Source: Chitinophaga pinensis (GTDB taxonomy: Bacteria > Bacteroidota > Bacteroidia > Chitinophagales > Chitinophagaceae). Taken from it: a DNA stretch of 64,000 nt. The stretch is taken from NCBI GenBank assembly GCA_943333125.1, contig CALQSB010000014.1, forward strand, positions 1-64,000, read 5' to 3'. Shown piece after piece: positions 10,908 to 20,940 of the stretch (position 1 is the first letter of the stretch; each line of letters begins with the position of its first letter). The notes beneath the pieces were generated by a model, which searched no databases, was not told the origin of the DNA, and worked only from the letters and a program-made list of their open reading frames with translations. Made by a program: the position numbers and the translations under genes.

Positions 10908-11381
10908 ATGAGTTTAAGCAATTTCGAAAGAATGATTCAATTAGCAGAAGATGTATTTAATGTAAGAACGGATTCGAGTCAGTTAAATGTTGATGAAAAG
11001 GTAATTGATCGGCTGCTTAAAATACATCCCAACACCATGTCTGAAATTGATGATGGCAATGGGCCTGTGATCTGGATATTATTAATTCCTACTACTACAG
11101 AACTAATGAATCAATTTCTTGAAAACACTATTACAGAAAAAAAACTTTATGAATTAACACCCTTAAACAACACATACACATCATTGTATTTGTGTTCGGC
11201 TTTAGTTCTTGAAGAGTTCCGCGGAAAGGGAATGGCAAAAAAACTCACCATTCAGGCCATAGAAAATATAAAAAAAGATCATCCTATAGAATCTTTATTT
11301 GTATGGCCTTTTAGTAAAGAAGGGGAATGGCTTGCAGAAAAAATTTCTGCCATAACTCAATTGCCTTTAAGAAAAAAATAG
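10908..11381 (+). CDS. GNAT-like N-acetyltransferase
   Basis: VLEEFRGKGMAKKLTIQAIENI acetyl-CoA binding-like motif. Confidence 0.6.
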   Translation: MSLSNFERMIQLAEDVFNVRTDSSQLNVDEKVIDRLLKIHPNTMSEIDDGNGPVIWILLIPTTTELMNQFLENTITEKKLYELTPLNNTYTSLYLCSALVLEEFRGKGMAKKLTIQAIENIKKDHPIESLFVWPFSKEGEWLAEKISAITQLPLRKK

Positions 11382-11490
11382 TTTGGAGTATGCTGTTCTG
11401 ACTTTAAATCATTTAATTACTGTTGTTAATAAATAGTGTTTTGATTTTGGGGTTATTTTATGCAACGGCCTTTTGTTTTTTTTGGTAATT

Positions 11491-11949
11491 TTATTCGGTA
11501 ATTCGCTTTGGAAAAAACGCTCTTATTCCAATTCCATAATAAAACTTCTCGCAATACTGAATCATCGTTAACATTCTTCCATAATAGGCATCTTTTCCAA
11601 ACTCTAATGAAAATATTGGCTGAATTTTATTTATAATTTCTATATTTTTTGTTGGATTTTTATCAAACGAATTAAAATCTTTACTTTTTACTATCGCTAT
11701 TCCTGCAAATGGAGTTATAGAATAATTATCATAGACTTTTTGAGTTATATTTATTTGCCTCCCAAAATTCAATGAAAATATCGATGGCTTAACGTTCGAC
11801 ATAACATTGGTCTTATATTGAAGTCTAACATCAATTTTATTTATCACTACTCCAGAGTTGAAATTTAGTCCTTCGTTCTGAACACCAAATCCAACATAGC
11901 CTTGAGCAACAACATTTAAATTGATTAGTAATAGAATTAGCGTTTTCAT
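11491..11949 (-). CDS. Hypothetical secreted protein
   Basis: ORF with N-terminal signal peptide MKTLILLLINLNVVAQG. Confidence 0.55.
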   Translation of the reverse strand: MKTLILLLINLNVVAQGYVGFGVQNEGLNFNSGVVINKIDVRLQYKTNVMSNVKPSIFSLNFGRQINITQKVYDNYSITPFAGIAIVKSKDFNSFDKNPTKNIEIINKIQPIFSLEFGKDAYYGRMLTMIQYCEKFYYGIGIRAFFPKRITE

Positions 11950-11985
11950 TTGTTTGTATTTTTCTTGTTGGGAACATCCATTTTA

Positions 11986-13236
11986 TTAGTTTTTTTTGGG
12001 CTTCTTTCTTATTGGAAATCCCTGAACAGGTCTTTCTGAGATTTGTCTTTCATTTAATGGTTTTTGTTCAGTTACTCTTTGTGGTATTGGTTTTTCCTGG
12101 TGTGGCATTTCTCTTACCGGCTGACGTTCTTCTCTTGCGGGTTGTTGTATAGCGGGTTGCCGATTTTGAGGTTGCTCTTGTTTAGGAATTTCTTTTGTTG
12201 GTTGACGCTCTTCTTTTATATTTTGTTGGGTAGACGGTTTCTGAGGTTGAGCATCCTCTTGTTTGGGTATTTCTCTTATGGGTTGATGATCTATTTTATC
12301 CGGTGGTTGAATTATGTTTTGTTGTTGAGCCGGAATTTTTTTAGCAGGATAAGGCTGAACCATGATTGGTTGTTCTTTTTTAGGAGGCGCTTCTTTCCAA
12401 TTATTAAAAGTTTTGGGGGATGGCTTACTTTCAATGGTTGTAATCTCTTTTACTTCTGGCCTGTAAATAAACAACTCGTTTTTTTTGATGCTTTGACTGG
12501 GTGTATTTAATGATTTTACTTTTACGGCATTCAGCCTTTGTCCTATATAACTTTCTACTTCTCGTTTATCCGGCCCTGCATTAAATTTTGTGTTGTTTCT
12601 TTTGTCTTCATATAAATTTTTAATCACCGTTGATTTGTTTAAATATTTTACATTGCTTTCCGTTTCTGTATAATGATGGTCAATGTCCCGTCTTCTGATA
12701 TCTCGTCTTCTTACAAATCTCCACCTGTTGTGAGGTAAATAATATCCATTGCTATAAGCTAAATCATAGCCTATATCGGGACCTAAAGGTGCCCAGCCAT
12801 AATACCCAGGACATTGTCTCCAGGTAACCCAGGCTCCTGCCCAATGATAACCAGGAACCCATATCCAGCCATAAAATGGATCGTAAAACCACCTGCCATA
12901 ATGAAAAGGTGCCCAACCCCAGGGGTAATATGAATACCAAGTCCACCCAAATTCTGTATATAACCAATAGCCATTTGATCCGTAAGGAAAAAAATCATGA
13001 CCCGCAGATGGAACCCACACATAGCCATATTCTATATTCTCTACCCAGGTTCCGTAAGAACTTAATTCATCATAAAAAATTTGAAAACTTACATTTATCT
13101 GTGAGTATGATTTTTGTGGTGTGATTACCATAAACGAAGAAACGAAAATCAATAAAATTACCGCGGTGATTTTAAACTTTCTTATACTGTGAGGGGTCGA
13201 AAAAAGCCCTAATGAGGCCTGTGTGTTTTTTTTCAA
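11986..13236 (-). CDS. DUF6600-like W/Y/G-rich protein with a Q/P/E-rich C-terminal tail
   Basis: YGTWVENIEYGYVWVPSAGHDFFPYGSNGYWLYTEFGWTWYSYYPWGWAPFHYGRWFYDPFYGWIWVPG; repetitive QPIREIPKQE tail. Confidence 0.78.
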   Translation of the reverse strand: MKKNTQASLGLFSTPHSIRKFKITAVILLIFVSSFMVITPQKSYSQINVSFQIFYDELSSYGTWVENIEYGYVWVPSAGHDFFPYGSNGYWLYTEFGWTWYSYYPWGWAPFHYGRWFYDPFYGWIWVPGYHWAGAWVTWRQCPGYYGWAPLGPDIGYDLAYSNGYYLPHNRWRFVRRRDIRRRDIDHHYTETESNVKYLNKSTVIKNLYEDKRNNTKFNAGPDKREVESYIGQRLNAVKVKSLNTPSQSIKKNELFIYRPEVKEITTIESKPSPKTFNNWKEAPPKKEQPIMVQPYPAKKIPAQQQNIIQPPDKIDHQPIREIPKQEDAQPQKPSTQQNIKEERQPTKEIPKQEQPQNRQPAIQQPAREERQPVREMPHQEKPIPQRVTEQKPLNERQISERPVQGFPIRKKPKKN

Positions 13237-13466
13237 TTTGAATTTAATTAAAGTGAAAATGGAATAGCTGAAATTAAAAAGAATTGATGCCGATTTTAAT
13301 GATAATGATTAGTAAAAACGGTGATAGAAGTAGAAGTTGATTTTGAATTACAATTCGTAAATGATTTTTATAACTGCTAATGATTAATAATTATTAGAAA
13401 ACACAAAAGAATTTCAATTTGCATAAGTACATTTACAAATAGTTTTATTTATACCATTCCTGAAAA

Positions 13467-16004
13467 TTGAATTTAATATATACAATACCACATAGAGTAA
13501 TTCGCGGTTTTTTATTTTTGTTTTTATTTTTTCTGCTTTCAAAAGCAGAGGCTCAGGAGTTTTTTACTTATTCCGGAAAAATTAGTGATCCCAATAACGC
13601 CGGTATCCAAAACGTGACCATTCGTTCGGATAATCCTGTGTTTAATTATTTAACCAAAAAAGACGGGACTTTTTCTTTTACAAATGAACAATGGTTTGAT
13701 AGTTTAACTTTTTCCTGTGTTGGCTTTGTATCAGTAAAAATTAAGCTGCAAAAAGACCAGATTGCTGATTTGAAAATACAATTGGATCATAAGTCAGAAA
13801 ACCTGACAGGCGTGGTCGTAGGTGCAAAAGCAAGAATTAATAATTACTTTATCAGGAAAGCGATAGAAAATAAAAATAAAAACAACCCTTCAAGATTTAA
13901 TGCCTATAGTTATCAGCGCTATACTAGAAACGAACTCGACTTTGATAATATAGATTTTAATAAATCAAATGGCAAAGGTTTAAAAAGCCTGATGATTAAA
14001 ACACTTGAAAATATCGACAGTACAACAAAAGACGACAAAGAGCTTCCTGTTTATTTTGCTGAAAATATTGTCAATGTAAAACATTCTGTTTCTCCAAAAG
14101 TTGAAGATGAAATTATTATTGCCAATAAAAATCTTGGATTAAAAACAGATGAGCTTTTAAAAAACTTACAGAAATTTTATGTTCATTTCAATATTTACGA
14201 AGACTGGATTTCTGTTTTTGACCAAACCTTTGTAAGCCCATTAAACAATAATGGACTCAATTATTACAAATATCTTGTTGGTGATACCCTTACAGAAAAA
14301 GGCGACACTATTGTACAGGTTATTTTTATTCCGCTAAGGAATTTCGAAAAGGGTTTTAACGGAAATTTATGGATAAATACCAAAAATTTTGCCGTGGTTA
14401 ATGTTAATATGAAACTCAGTAAAACAGCTAATCTGGATTTTGTAAGCGATATAAATTATAATGAAGAATATAAATTTGTTTACGATTCCGCAAAAGATGA
14501 TCTGGTTTACATGCCTTATAAATATTCTTCGGAAATAAGATTTGAAAGTGGTCTTGCATTGCTGGGTATTCCCTCTTCATCAAAGAAAAAAAAGGTCAGT
14601 TTTGTTATTAAAAACACTACTGTAACCAATAAAATTGATTTAAATACAGTAATAGTAAAAAGAACAAACAAAGAAAAAAAGACAGAAGAAAATCTGGTAA
14701 ACATTAATAGTTCTGATACTTACTGGCAAGAATATCGTCCGGATTCATTGTCAAATCAGGAGAAAAATATTTACACAATGATTGACTCCCTAAAGGGAAA
14801 ACAAAAATTCAATACTCACATTAAAATGATCTCTCTGATCGGAAGTGGATACTGGGATATTAAAAACAAAATCAGATTAGGCCCTTCTTCTTCTATTGTC
14901 AGTAGCAACCGAATTGAAGGCTATCGATTCAGAAGCGGATTTTGGACTATGCCCGGCATCAGCAAAAATATAAATCTCAATGCATATTTGGCTTATGGTA
15001 CAAGAGATCAAAGAATTAAAGGTAAAATTGGAATCAAATATATCTGGAATCAAACACGATGGACAAAAACAGAATTAAATTATAGCTCTGATTATGATTT
15101 GTTAAATGGAAATGCTGATGAGCTGGATAATGATAATATCATCAGTGGTTTTTTTCAAAAAAATACACCTTATACAAAACTGTTTATTAAAAATGCAGAG
15201 CTAAAACATGAACAGTTTTTAAATTCCAACTGGAGCCTTAACGCCTCTTTAAACTATAAAGAAATAACGCCTTCTTTCGATTTTAAATACCGGCCTTTAA
15301 ATTCAAATGAAAATTATTATGACAGCGTTTATGTAAAGACGTTGCCGTTAACAGAAGTAAATATTGGTCTCAGATATGCTCACCATGAAACTACGCTGGT
15401 TTTTAATTATGATAATTTAAAATTAATTACTTACTCCCCTATTCTTTCAGCAAATTATACTCATGGTTTTAAATTGGGCAGAAATATGTTTAATTACGAT
15501 AAAATAAATTTAAGCATTCAGCAATGGCTTAGACTGCCTCCAAAATTTTTGTTATACTATAAAATAGAAGGCGGTAGTGTTTTAGGAACCCTTCCATATC
15601 TATTACTAAACATCCCTAACGGAAACCAATACTATATTTCCAGTAAATATGTTTTCAATACAATGAATCCTTATGAATTTGTTTCTGATAAATATTTAAG
15701 CCTGCAAACTAGATTACATTTAGGTGGAGCTCTTTTTGATAAAATTCCCTTTCTACAAAAGCTGGGTTGGAGAGAAAGGTTTTCCTTTAATGCGTATTGG
15801 GGAAATATGAAAAAACAAAATCTGGATTATAATAAATTATATAACTTCAATATAGCCAATGGGGTTCCTTTTATGGAAGCCAGTGCTGGTGTCGAAAATA
15901 TTTTTCATATTCTAAGCGTAGAGTATTTCAAAAGATTAAGTTATCTGGGAAGTCCATCTATTACAAAAGGCGGATTGTTTTTTGGAGTCAATATTGTTTT
16001 TTAA
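13467..16004 (+). CDS. DUF5686 family protein with N-terminal carboxypeptidase-regulatory-like (CarboxypepD_reg) domain
   Basis: FTYSGKISDPNNAGIQNVTIRS domain, then a long beta-barrel-like region ending GGLFFGVNIVF. TTG start in the track is uncertain. Confidence 0.78.
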   Translation: MNLIYTIPHRVIRGFLFLFLFFLLSKAEAQEFFTYSGKISDPNNAGIQNVTIRSDNPVFNYLTKKDGTFSFTNEQWFDSLTFSCVGFVSVKIKLQKDQIADLKIQLDHKSENLTGVVVGAKARINNYFIRKAIENKNKNNPSRFNAYSYQRYTRNELDFDNIDFNKSNGKGLKSLMIKTLENIDSTTKDDKELPVYFAENIVNVKHSVSPKVEDEIIIANKNLGLKTDELLKNLQKFYVHFNIYEDWISVFDQTFVSPLNNNGLNYYKYLVGDTLTEKGDTIVQVIFIPLRNFEKGFNGNLWINTKNFAVVNVNMKLSKTANLDFVSDINYNEEYKFVYDSAKDDLVYMPYKYSSEIRFESGLALLGIPSSSKKKKVSFVIKNTTVTNKIDLNTVIVKRTNKEKKTEENLVNINSSDTYWQEYRPDSLSNQEKNIYTMIDSLKGKQKFNTHIKMISLIGSGYWDIKNKIRLGPSSSIVSSNRIEGYRFRSGFWTMPGISKNINLNAYLAYGTRDQRIKGKIGIKYIWNQTRWTKTELNYSSDYDLLNGNADELDNDNIISGFFQKNTPYTKLFIKNAELKHEQFLNSNWSLNASLNYKEITPSFDFKYRPLNSNENYYDSVYVKTLPLTEVNIGLRYAHHETTLVFNYDNLKLITYSPILSANYTHGFKLGRNMFNYDKINLSIQQWLRLPPKFLLYYKIEGGSVLGTLPYLLLNIPNGNQYYISSKYVFNTMNPYEFVSDKYLSLQTRLHLGGALFDKIPFLQKLGWRERFSFNAYWGNMKKQNLDYNKLYNFNIANGVPFMEASAGVENIFHILSVEYFKRLSYLGSPSITKGGLFFGVNIVF

Positions 16005-16054
16005 TCTGTGCTAATCGAAAAATATTTACCCCTTTAAATTACAATAGGATTGTT

Positions 16055-16291
16055 TTATAAAAAAAGTCCAAAAATAAATACGCACATCATTCCAATTAAA
16101 ATTATTAAAAAAAACATACAGCCACTGCTTGTTCTGTTATAAACCCTGTTATACAATGCTTTCTTTGGATTAGTAATCCATCCCATTCCTCTGGGTGCTT
16201 TAAATCCCATATTCTGACGAACATACCTTTTAAGAGAGGTTCTTGCGGCTATTCTTTTATTAAGATTGGGAATACGAAAACCAAATTTCAT
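16055..16291 (-). CDS. Small hypothetical protein with PKKALYNRVYNRTS motif and one TM
   Basis: MKFGFRIPNLNKRIAARTSLKRYVRQ...MGWITNPKKALYNRVYNRTS. Internal start preferred over the track start at 16429. Confidence 0.5.
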   Translation of the reverse strand: MKFGFRIPNLNKRIAARTSLKRYVRQNMGFKAPRGMGWITNPKKALYNRVYNRTSSGCMFFLIILIGMMCVFIFGLFL

Positions 16292-16520
16292 CTGTGTCTG
16301 TTTTAGATTGTTTGAATTTACTTCTTTTTGAGTACGCTGGCTTATAAAAAACATTTTGAGATTAATGCGCTTGTATTGTAATCTCTTTAAATAGCGAAAT
16401 TCAATTAGCCCGCCTAAGTAATAATACATAATTGAGAAGAATAATGTTAAATAAATTCTTTTTAAGGATTTGTTATTTCTATCTATGTATCACAATCCTT
16501 AACCCTAAAAAAATCAGAAT

Positions 16521-17684
16521 TTGGTATTTGATCCAAATCATATCGAAAAGCATACCCTGCGAAAAAACTCATACAATATGAGATGGGCAGAAGTTGAAGA
16601 GGGCGTTATTCCTCTTACTGCGGCAGATTTAGATATCCCTTGTTCGCCGCTGATATCTAAAGCCATACAGGAGTTTGCCGCTAATAATTGCTTCAATTAT
16701 GGGCCATCAGAAGGTATGCCGATGCTTAAAGAAGCTTATGCCAATTATTTTATCAGAAAAAGAAATCTAACCCTTTCTCCTAATAATATTTTACCTGTTG
16801 ACAGTGCCGCGTTTGGAATCTATCTCATTTGTAAATCTATTTTAGAAACAGATGATGAAGCTATCATTTTTGATCCGGTAGATTTTTTATTTCGTTATTC
16901 TGTGGAGTCTGTTGGCGCCAAAGCGGTGTCTTTTTCTATTCCCCCGGGAACTACTGTTGTAGATTTTTCAAAAATTGAAAATTTAATCACTAGTAAAACG
17001 AAACTCATTTGTTTGTGTAATCCTTTAAATCCAACCGGAAAGGTTTTTACAAAAGGTGAACTTTATAAACTGGCAACAATAGCAGAGAAATACAACCTGA
17101 TTATATTATCGGATGAGATCTGGAGCGATATTGTTTATTCTCCTAATGAATTCACGAGTATTGCTTCTTTGCATGAAGATATTAGCAATCTAACGGTTAC
17201 AGTTACCGGACTTAGTAAGTCATATGGATTAGCTGGCTTGCGTATCGGAGCCATCATGACATCCAATGACCAGCTTTTTAAACTGATAAAAAAGAATTCA
17301 CTTCATCATACAACTATTCATGGAACTAATATTCTTTCTCAGGTGGCCGCTACCACGGCGCTTAATGAATGTGATGAATGGCTTGATAATTTTGTTGACC
17401 ATCTTTATCGCATGAGAAATATATGTGTTGATGCTATTAATAATCTTGATGGATTTTTGTGTATTCCACCCGAAGGCTGTTACGTGGCATTTGCTGATAT
17501 CAGAAATACAGGAATGAGCAGTAAAGAAATGCATCGGTTTTTATTGGAAGAAGCAAAAGTTGCTGTGGTGCCAGGTTTAAAAGAGTGGTTTGGACCTGGT
17601 GCAGAAGGCTATATACGATTTAGTTTTGCAACTTCTGAACAGATTTTACAAGAAGCTTTTTACCGTATTCGTTACTCAATATAA
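16521..17684 (+). CDS. PLP-dependent aminotransferase class I/II, MalY/PatB-like
   Basis: RWAEVEEGVIPLTAADLDIP; CNPLNPTGKVFT; SDEIWSDIVY; TGLSKSYGLAGLRIG. TTG start. Confidence 0.85.
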   Translation: MVFDPNHIEKHTLRKNSYNMRWAEVEEGVIPLTAADLDIPCSPLISKAIQEFAANNCFNYGPSEGMPMLKEAYANYFIRKRNLTLSPNNILPVDSAAFGIYLICKSILETDDEAIIFDPVDFLFRYSVESVGAKAVSFSIPPGTTVVDFSKIENLITSKTKLICLCNPLNPTGKVFTKGELYKLATIAEKYNLIILSDEIWSDIVYSPNEFTSIASLHEDISNLTVTVTGLSKSYGLAGLRIGAIMTSNDQLFKLIKKNSLHHTTIHGTNILSQVAATTALNECDEWLDNFVDHLYRMRNICVDAINNLDGFLCIPPEGCYVAFADIRNTGMSSKEMHRFLLEEAKVAVVPGLKEWFGPGAEGYIRFSFATSEQILQEAFYRIRYSI

Positions 17685-17689
17685 CCCTT

Positions 17690-19636
17690 ATGAAAATCGT
17701 AATTATTGGTGGTGGTGTGGCCGGAATGGCATTCAGCATCATGATGCAAAAAAAAGGACACGATGTGGTCGTCAACGAAAAGGGCGGCAGTATTCCATTA
17801 GGTGGAAACGCATTCATGATGCACGAAGAAGGTATGTCTGTTCTTGCCGAAATTCTGGGAAACGAATCTCTTATTCCAGGGAATCTTATTGATACGTTTA
17901 TTTTAAAAAGACCAGATGACAGTGAATCTATGCATACCAAAATGGAAGCCTGGCAATGTATTAAAAGAATGGATCTTATTAACGCTTTGCTTTCTGTTAT
18001 TGATAAAAAAACCATTAGATACAATAGAAACTTTTCTCATTTTATTTACGACAGAGGAAAAGCAATCGCTGCGGTTTTTGAAAATGGAGAAGTTGAAATA
18101 GGCGATATTTTTATTGGCGCCGACGGTTGTAATTCACAGGTGCGACAATTACTTTTTGGAGAAACAAATTTTACTAAAGTAGACGTTCGGGAAATACTTG
18201 GTGTGGTGAAAAATCCGGAACTGGCTAAAAAACTCAATGGCGTATTTACAAAATATCAACATCCGGAAAAAGGAATTTCTTTCGGGTGTATCCCTTTTTC
18301 AGAAAATGAAGTCATCTGGTTTAATCAATTTGATGTTTCATTGACACCAAAACCATTAATAACAAAAAAAGATTTTCAACAGTTTACAAAAGAAATATTA
18401 AAAGATTTCCCCGCTTTTGTTCATACCATTCTGGATGAAACAGATTTTTCTCACTCTTATTTATGGAATACCAAAGATTTTGATGCACTTACAACCTTTC
18501 ACTCAGAAAATATAGTGTTGATTGGCGATGCTGCACATATTTCTCTTCCCTTTACAAGCGCAGGAACAACCAACGCGCTTTTTGATGCCAAACAACTGGC
18601 TTTTGAAATGGAAGAAAATCTTGACTTAAACAAAGTATTTATTTCATTTTATAATGCCAGAATAGAATCTATTAAAGATCATATCGACCTGGGAAGAAAA
18701 CTAAAGACGTCTTTTTTGTATCCTATGATGAATGCAAAAAATGACATAGAAATTCCACTGATTAAAACTGCTGTTAAAATCACACCAGAAAAAATCACAG
18801 ATAACAAACTGGAAATCTTATATTTTACAGACCCTATTTGTTCTACCTGCTGGACCATTCAACCTCAATTAAGAAGACTGAAGCATAATTATACGGATAG
18901 CCTTAAAATAAAATATGTGATGGGCGGGCTATTGCCTTCATGGGAAAAATTTGACAGAGGCGGTATTCAAAAACCATCGGATGTGGTAGGACACTGGAAT
19001 GATGTTTCGATGGAATCAGGAATGCCCATAGACTCAAGTGTATGGTTAAACGAACCCCTGGAATCATCCTATCCATCGTCAATTGCTTTTAAGGCTGCGC
19101 AAATGCAAAATACCGATCGGGCTATTATTTTTCTGCGAAGAATGAACGAGCTTGTTTTCATGGAAAGTAAAAATATCAGCAATGTTGAGGTTATTAAAAA
19201 AGCTGCTTTAGAAACAGGATTAAATGTTCCAAAATTATTAAATGATATTAAAAATAATGCAGCTCGTCTTTTTTATGAAGATCTTGAGTATTCTAAAAAA
19301 TTAGGAATAGATACTTTACCGACATTTCTATTTAAAGTAAATGGTATTGATACTCAGTTTTTATATGGCGCTCAAACTTACCATACTTTTGAAGAAACTA
19401 TTTTAAAACATGCGCCTCATTTACCGAAAAGTCCACCATTGGCAACGCCCATGGATGTTTTTATTGGATACCCGTCTATAACAAAACATGAGTTTAAATA
19501 TCTTACAGATTCTAATGACAAGATTGCAGACAAACTTCTTGATGACTTGTTGAGATTTGGAATGATAAAAAAACAAAACACTCCCGCAGGTTCTATCTTT
19601 TTGTCAAACACAAAAAATAGAGCCTTTTTGGCTTGA
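17690..19636 (+). CDS. FAD-dependent monooxygenase fused to a C-terminal DsbA/SpxH-like thioredoxin-fold domain
   Basis: N-term MKIVIIGGGVAGMAFSIMMQKKG and GDAAHISLPFTSAGTTNAL; C-term from about 18800 EILYFTDPICSTCWTIQPQLRRL...MGGLLPSW...SYPSSIAFKAAQ. Confidence 0.85.
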   Translation: MKIVIIGGGVAGMAFSIMMQKKGHDVVVNEKGGSIPLGGNAFMMHEEGMSVLAEILGNESLIPGNLIDTFILKRPDDSESMHTKMEAWQCIKRMDLINALLSVIDKKTIRYNRNFSHFIYDRGKAIAAVFENGEVEIGDIFIGADGCNSQVRQLLFGETNFTKVDVREILGVVKNPELAKKLNGVFTKYQHPEKGISFGCIPFSENEVIWFNQFDVSLTPKPLITKKDFQQFTKEILKDFPAFVHTILDETDFSHSYLWNTKDFDALTTFHSENIVLIGDAAHISLPFTSAGTTNALFDAKQLAFEMEENLDLNKVFISFYNARIESIKDHIDLGRKLKTSFLYPMMNAKNDIEIPLIKTAVKITPEKITDNKLEILYFTDPICSTCWTIQPQLRRLKHNYTDSLKIKYVMGGLLPSWEKFDRGGIQKPSDVVGHWNDVSMESGMPIDSSVWLNEPLESSYPSSIAFKAAQMQNTDRAIIFLRRMNELVFMESKNISNVEVIKKAALETGLNVPKLLNDIKNNAARLFYEDLEYSKKLGIDTLPTFLFKVNGIDTQFLYGAQTYHTFEETILKHAPHLPKSPPLATPMDVFIGYPSITKHEFKYLTDSNDKIADKLLDDLLRFGMIKKQNTPAGSIFLSNTKNRAFLA

Positions 19637-19689
19637 TAAAGCCTTTCTCGTAACGTTGTTAAAACAGCCTCATTTCCTTTCTACAATAA

Positions 19690-20031
19690 TCAAGGCCTGC
19701 CATAATTGAAAATCCATTTTTCGTAAATTTCTTTTTCTTTTTCAATTAACTTTTTGTTACGCTCTTCTTTAACAAAAATATCTTCCTTTATTATCACCGC
19801 TTTTTCTTTGTCTGCTAAAGGCAATGAATTTAGATGCTCTTTTTCGAGCAATAGAAACTGATATTCTGCAGGATATTTATGTGTCAGAATTTTAAATAAT
19901 TGTTCACTCATAATTCCCAGTCGGTCTTTATTCATCAGTCTTCTGATTTTATTAAACTCCTCTTTATATCCTGCGGGATAACTTTTGGTATTATTAATAA
20001 CGTAAGCCTGTTGTGAATGGTACTGTATCAT
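19690..20031 (-). CDS. Hypothetical protein (charged C-terminus)
   Basis: 113 aa ORF, divergent from 20151; no recognised domain. Confidence 0.5.
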   Translation of the reverse strand: MIQYHSQQAYVINNTKSYPAGYKEEFNKIRRLMNKDRLGIMSEQLFKILTHKYPAEYQFLLLEKEHLNSLPLADKEKAVIIKEDIFVKEERNKKLIEKEKEIYEKWIFNYGRP

Positions 20032-20068
20032 GATTTTTTTATTTACCGTACAAAAATATTATGCCACC

Positions 20069-20119
20069 CCTCATTCTATTTGAGGACGTATATTTTTTTA
20101 CTCCTCAAATAGAATGAGG
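20069..20119. promoter_or_regulatory. Paired dyad operators forming a perfect 18-bp inverted repeat
   Basis: CCTCATTCTATTTGAGGA at 20069-20086 and TCCTCAAATAGAATGAGG at 20102-20119. Each arm contains its own CCTCA-N7-TGAGG dyad. Lies between divergent gene starts. Confidence 0.6.
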
Positions 20120-20150
20120 ACCAATTAATCATCTTTGAAAAAAGTACTTT

Positions 20151-20801
20151 ATGCATATTATGACTCAATTATACAGGATAAATAATTTTTATCCTGTATT
20201 AAAAGAGAATTTTACCAGTAACAAAAGAAGGTGGGAAATTACTGACGCCGATACAGAAAACACTTATATAAATGAAGGGCATTACTTTATGCAAAACAAA
20301 TCAATTGAAAATTGGAAATATTATAAAATCAAAACACTGCTTAAATCAAAAGATAATTTTGTTATAGACACCACTATAGAGCTAATCGATTATGACGTAC
20401 CCGGGCATTTTGGACTAGTGTGGGGATTTAACAAAGATGTTAATCTGCTAAATAAGTTTACTATTTCTGTTGACGCCGAAAGATCACTGATGATGTTCTT
20501 TGATAAAAATTATAGAACTATTTATTCTCGTTATCAATGCAAGAAATTACCAAAAATAAACATAAAGAAACCTATTCGTTTTTCTATTATAAAACTTGGT
20601 GTGTCTTATTATTTTTTGGTAAATAATACTATCATCAGTATTATTCACGAATCACAATTTATTCACGACGGTCCTTACCTGGGATATTATATTGAACCCG
20701 GATTAAAAATAAAAAGTAAATACCTGACTGTTAAAAGAATTAGTGCCATGGAAATGGATGTTGTTTCAGGATTAAATATGTTGCTGGATAAAATGTTTTG
20801 A
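20151..20801 (+). CDS. Hypothetical protein, concanavalin A-like/LamG-like fold suspected
   Basis: NFTSNKRRWEITDADTENTYINEGHYFMQNK...GHFGLVWGF beta-rich pattern. Confidence 0.55.
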   Translation: MHIMTQLYRINNFYPVLKENFTSNKRRWEITDADTENTYINEGHYFMQNKSIENWKYYKIKTLLKSKDNFVIDTTIELIDYDVPGHFGLVWGFNKDVNLLNKFTISVDAERSLMMFFDKNYRTIYSRYQCKKLPKINIKKPIRFSIIKLGVSYYFLVNNTIISIIHESQFIHDGPYLGYYIEPGLKIKSKYLTVKRISAMEMDVVSGLNMLLDKMF

Positions 20802-20940
20802 TGATAAAAAGCTGATGTCTGAGCTTTTTGCAATATTGCAACATTACGTGTACCGGATCCGAACAGACAACTATTTAAACTACTCTTTATTCACCTCTAC
20901 TTAACTTTTATTTCCTGTATTTAATACGCTCAAAGAATAT

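Noticed and set aside
11986-12300. Q/P/E-rich repeats in the DUF6600-like protein as a possible CRISPR or structured repeat
   Set aside because: Degenerate, in-frame coding repeats without regular spacers.
12064-13124. ORFs 12064..12510 (+), 12764..12967 (-), 12783..13028 (-), 12876..13124 (+)
   Set aside because: Overlap the DUF6600-like CDS; biased Phe/Leu/Trp-rich shadows.
20069-20119. Interpretation of the inverted repeat as a transcription terminator
   Set aside because: It lies between two divergent start codons, so no gene ends there; the nested dyads fit operators better.
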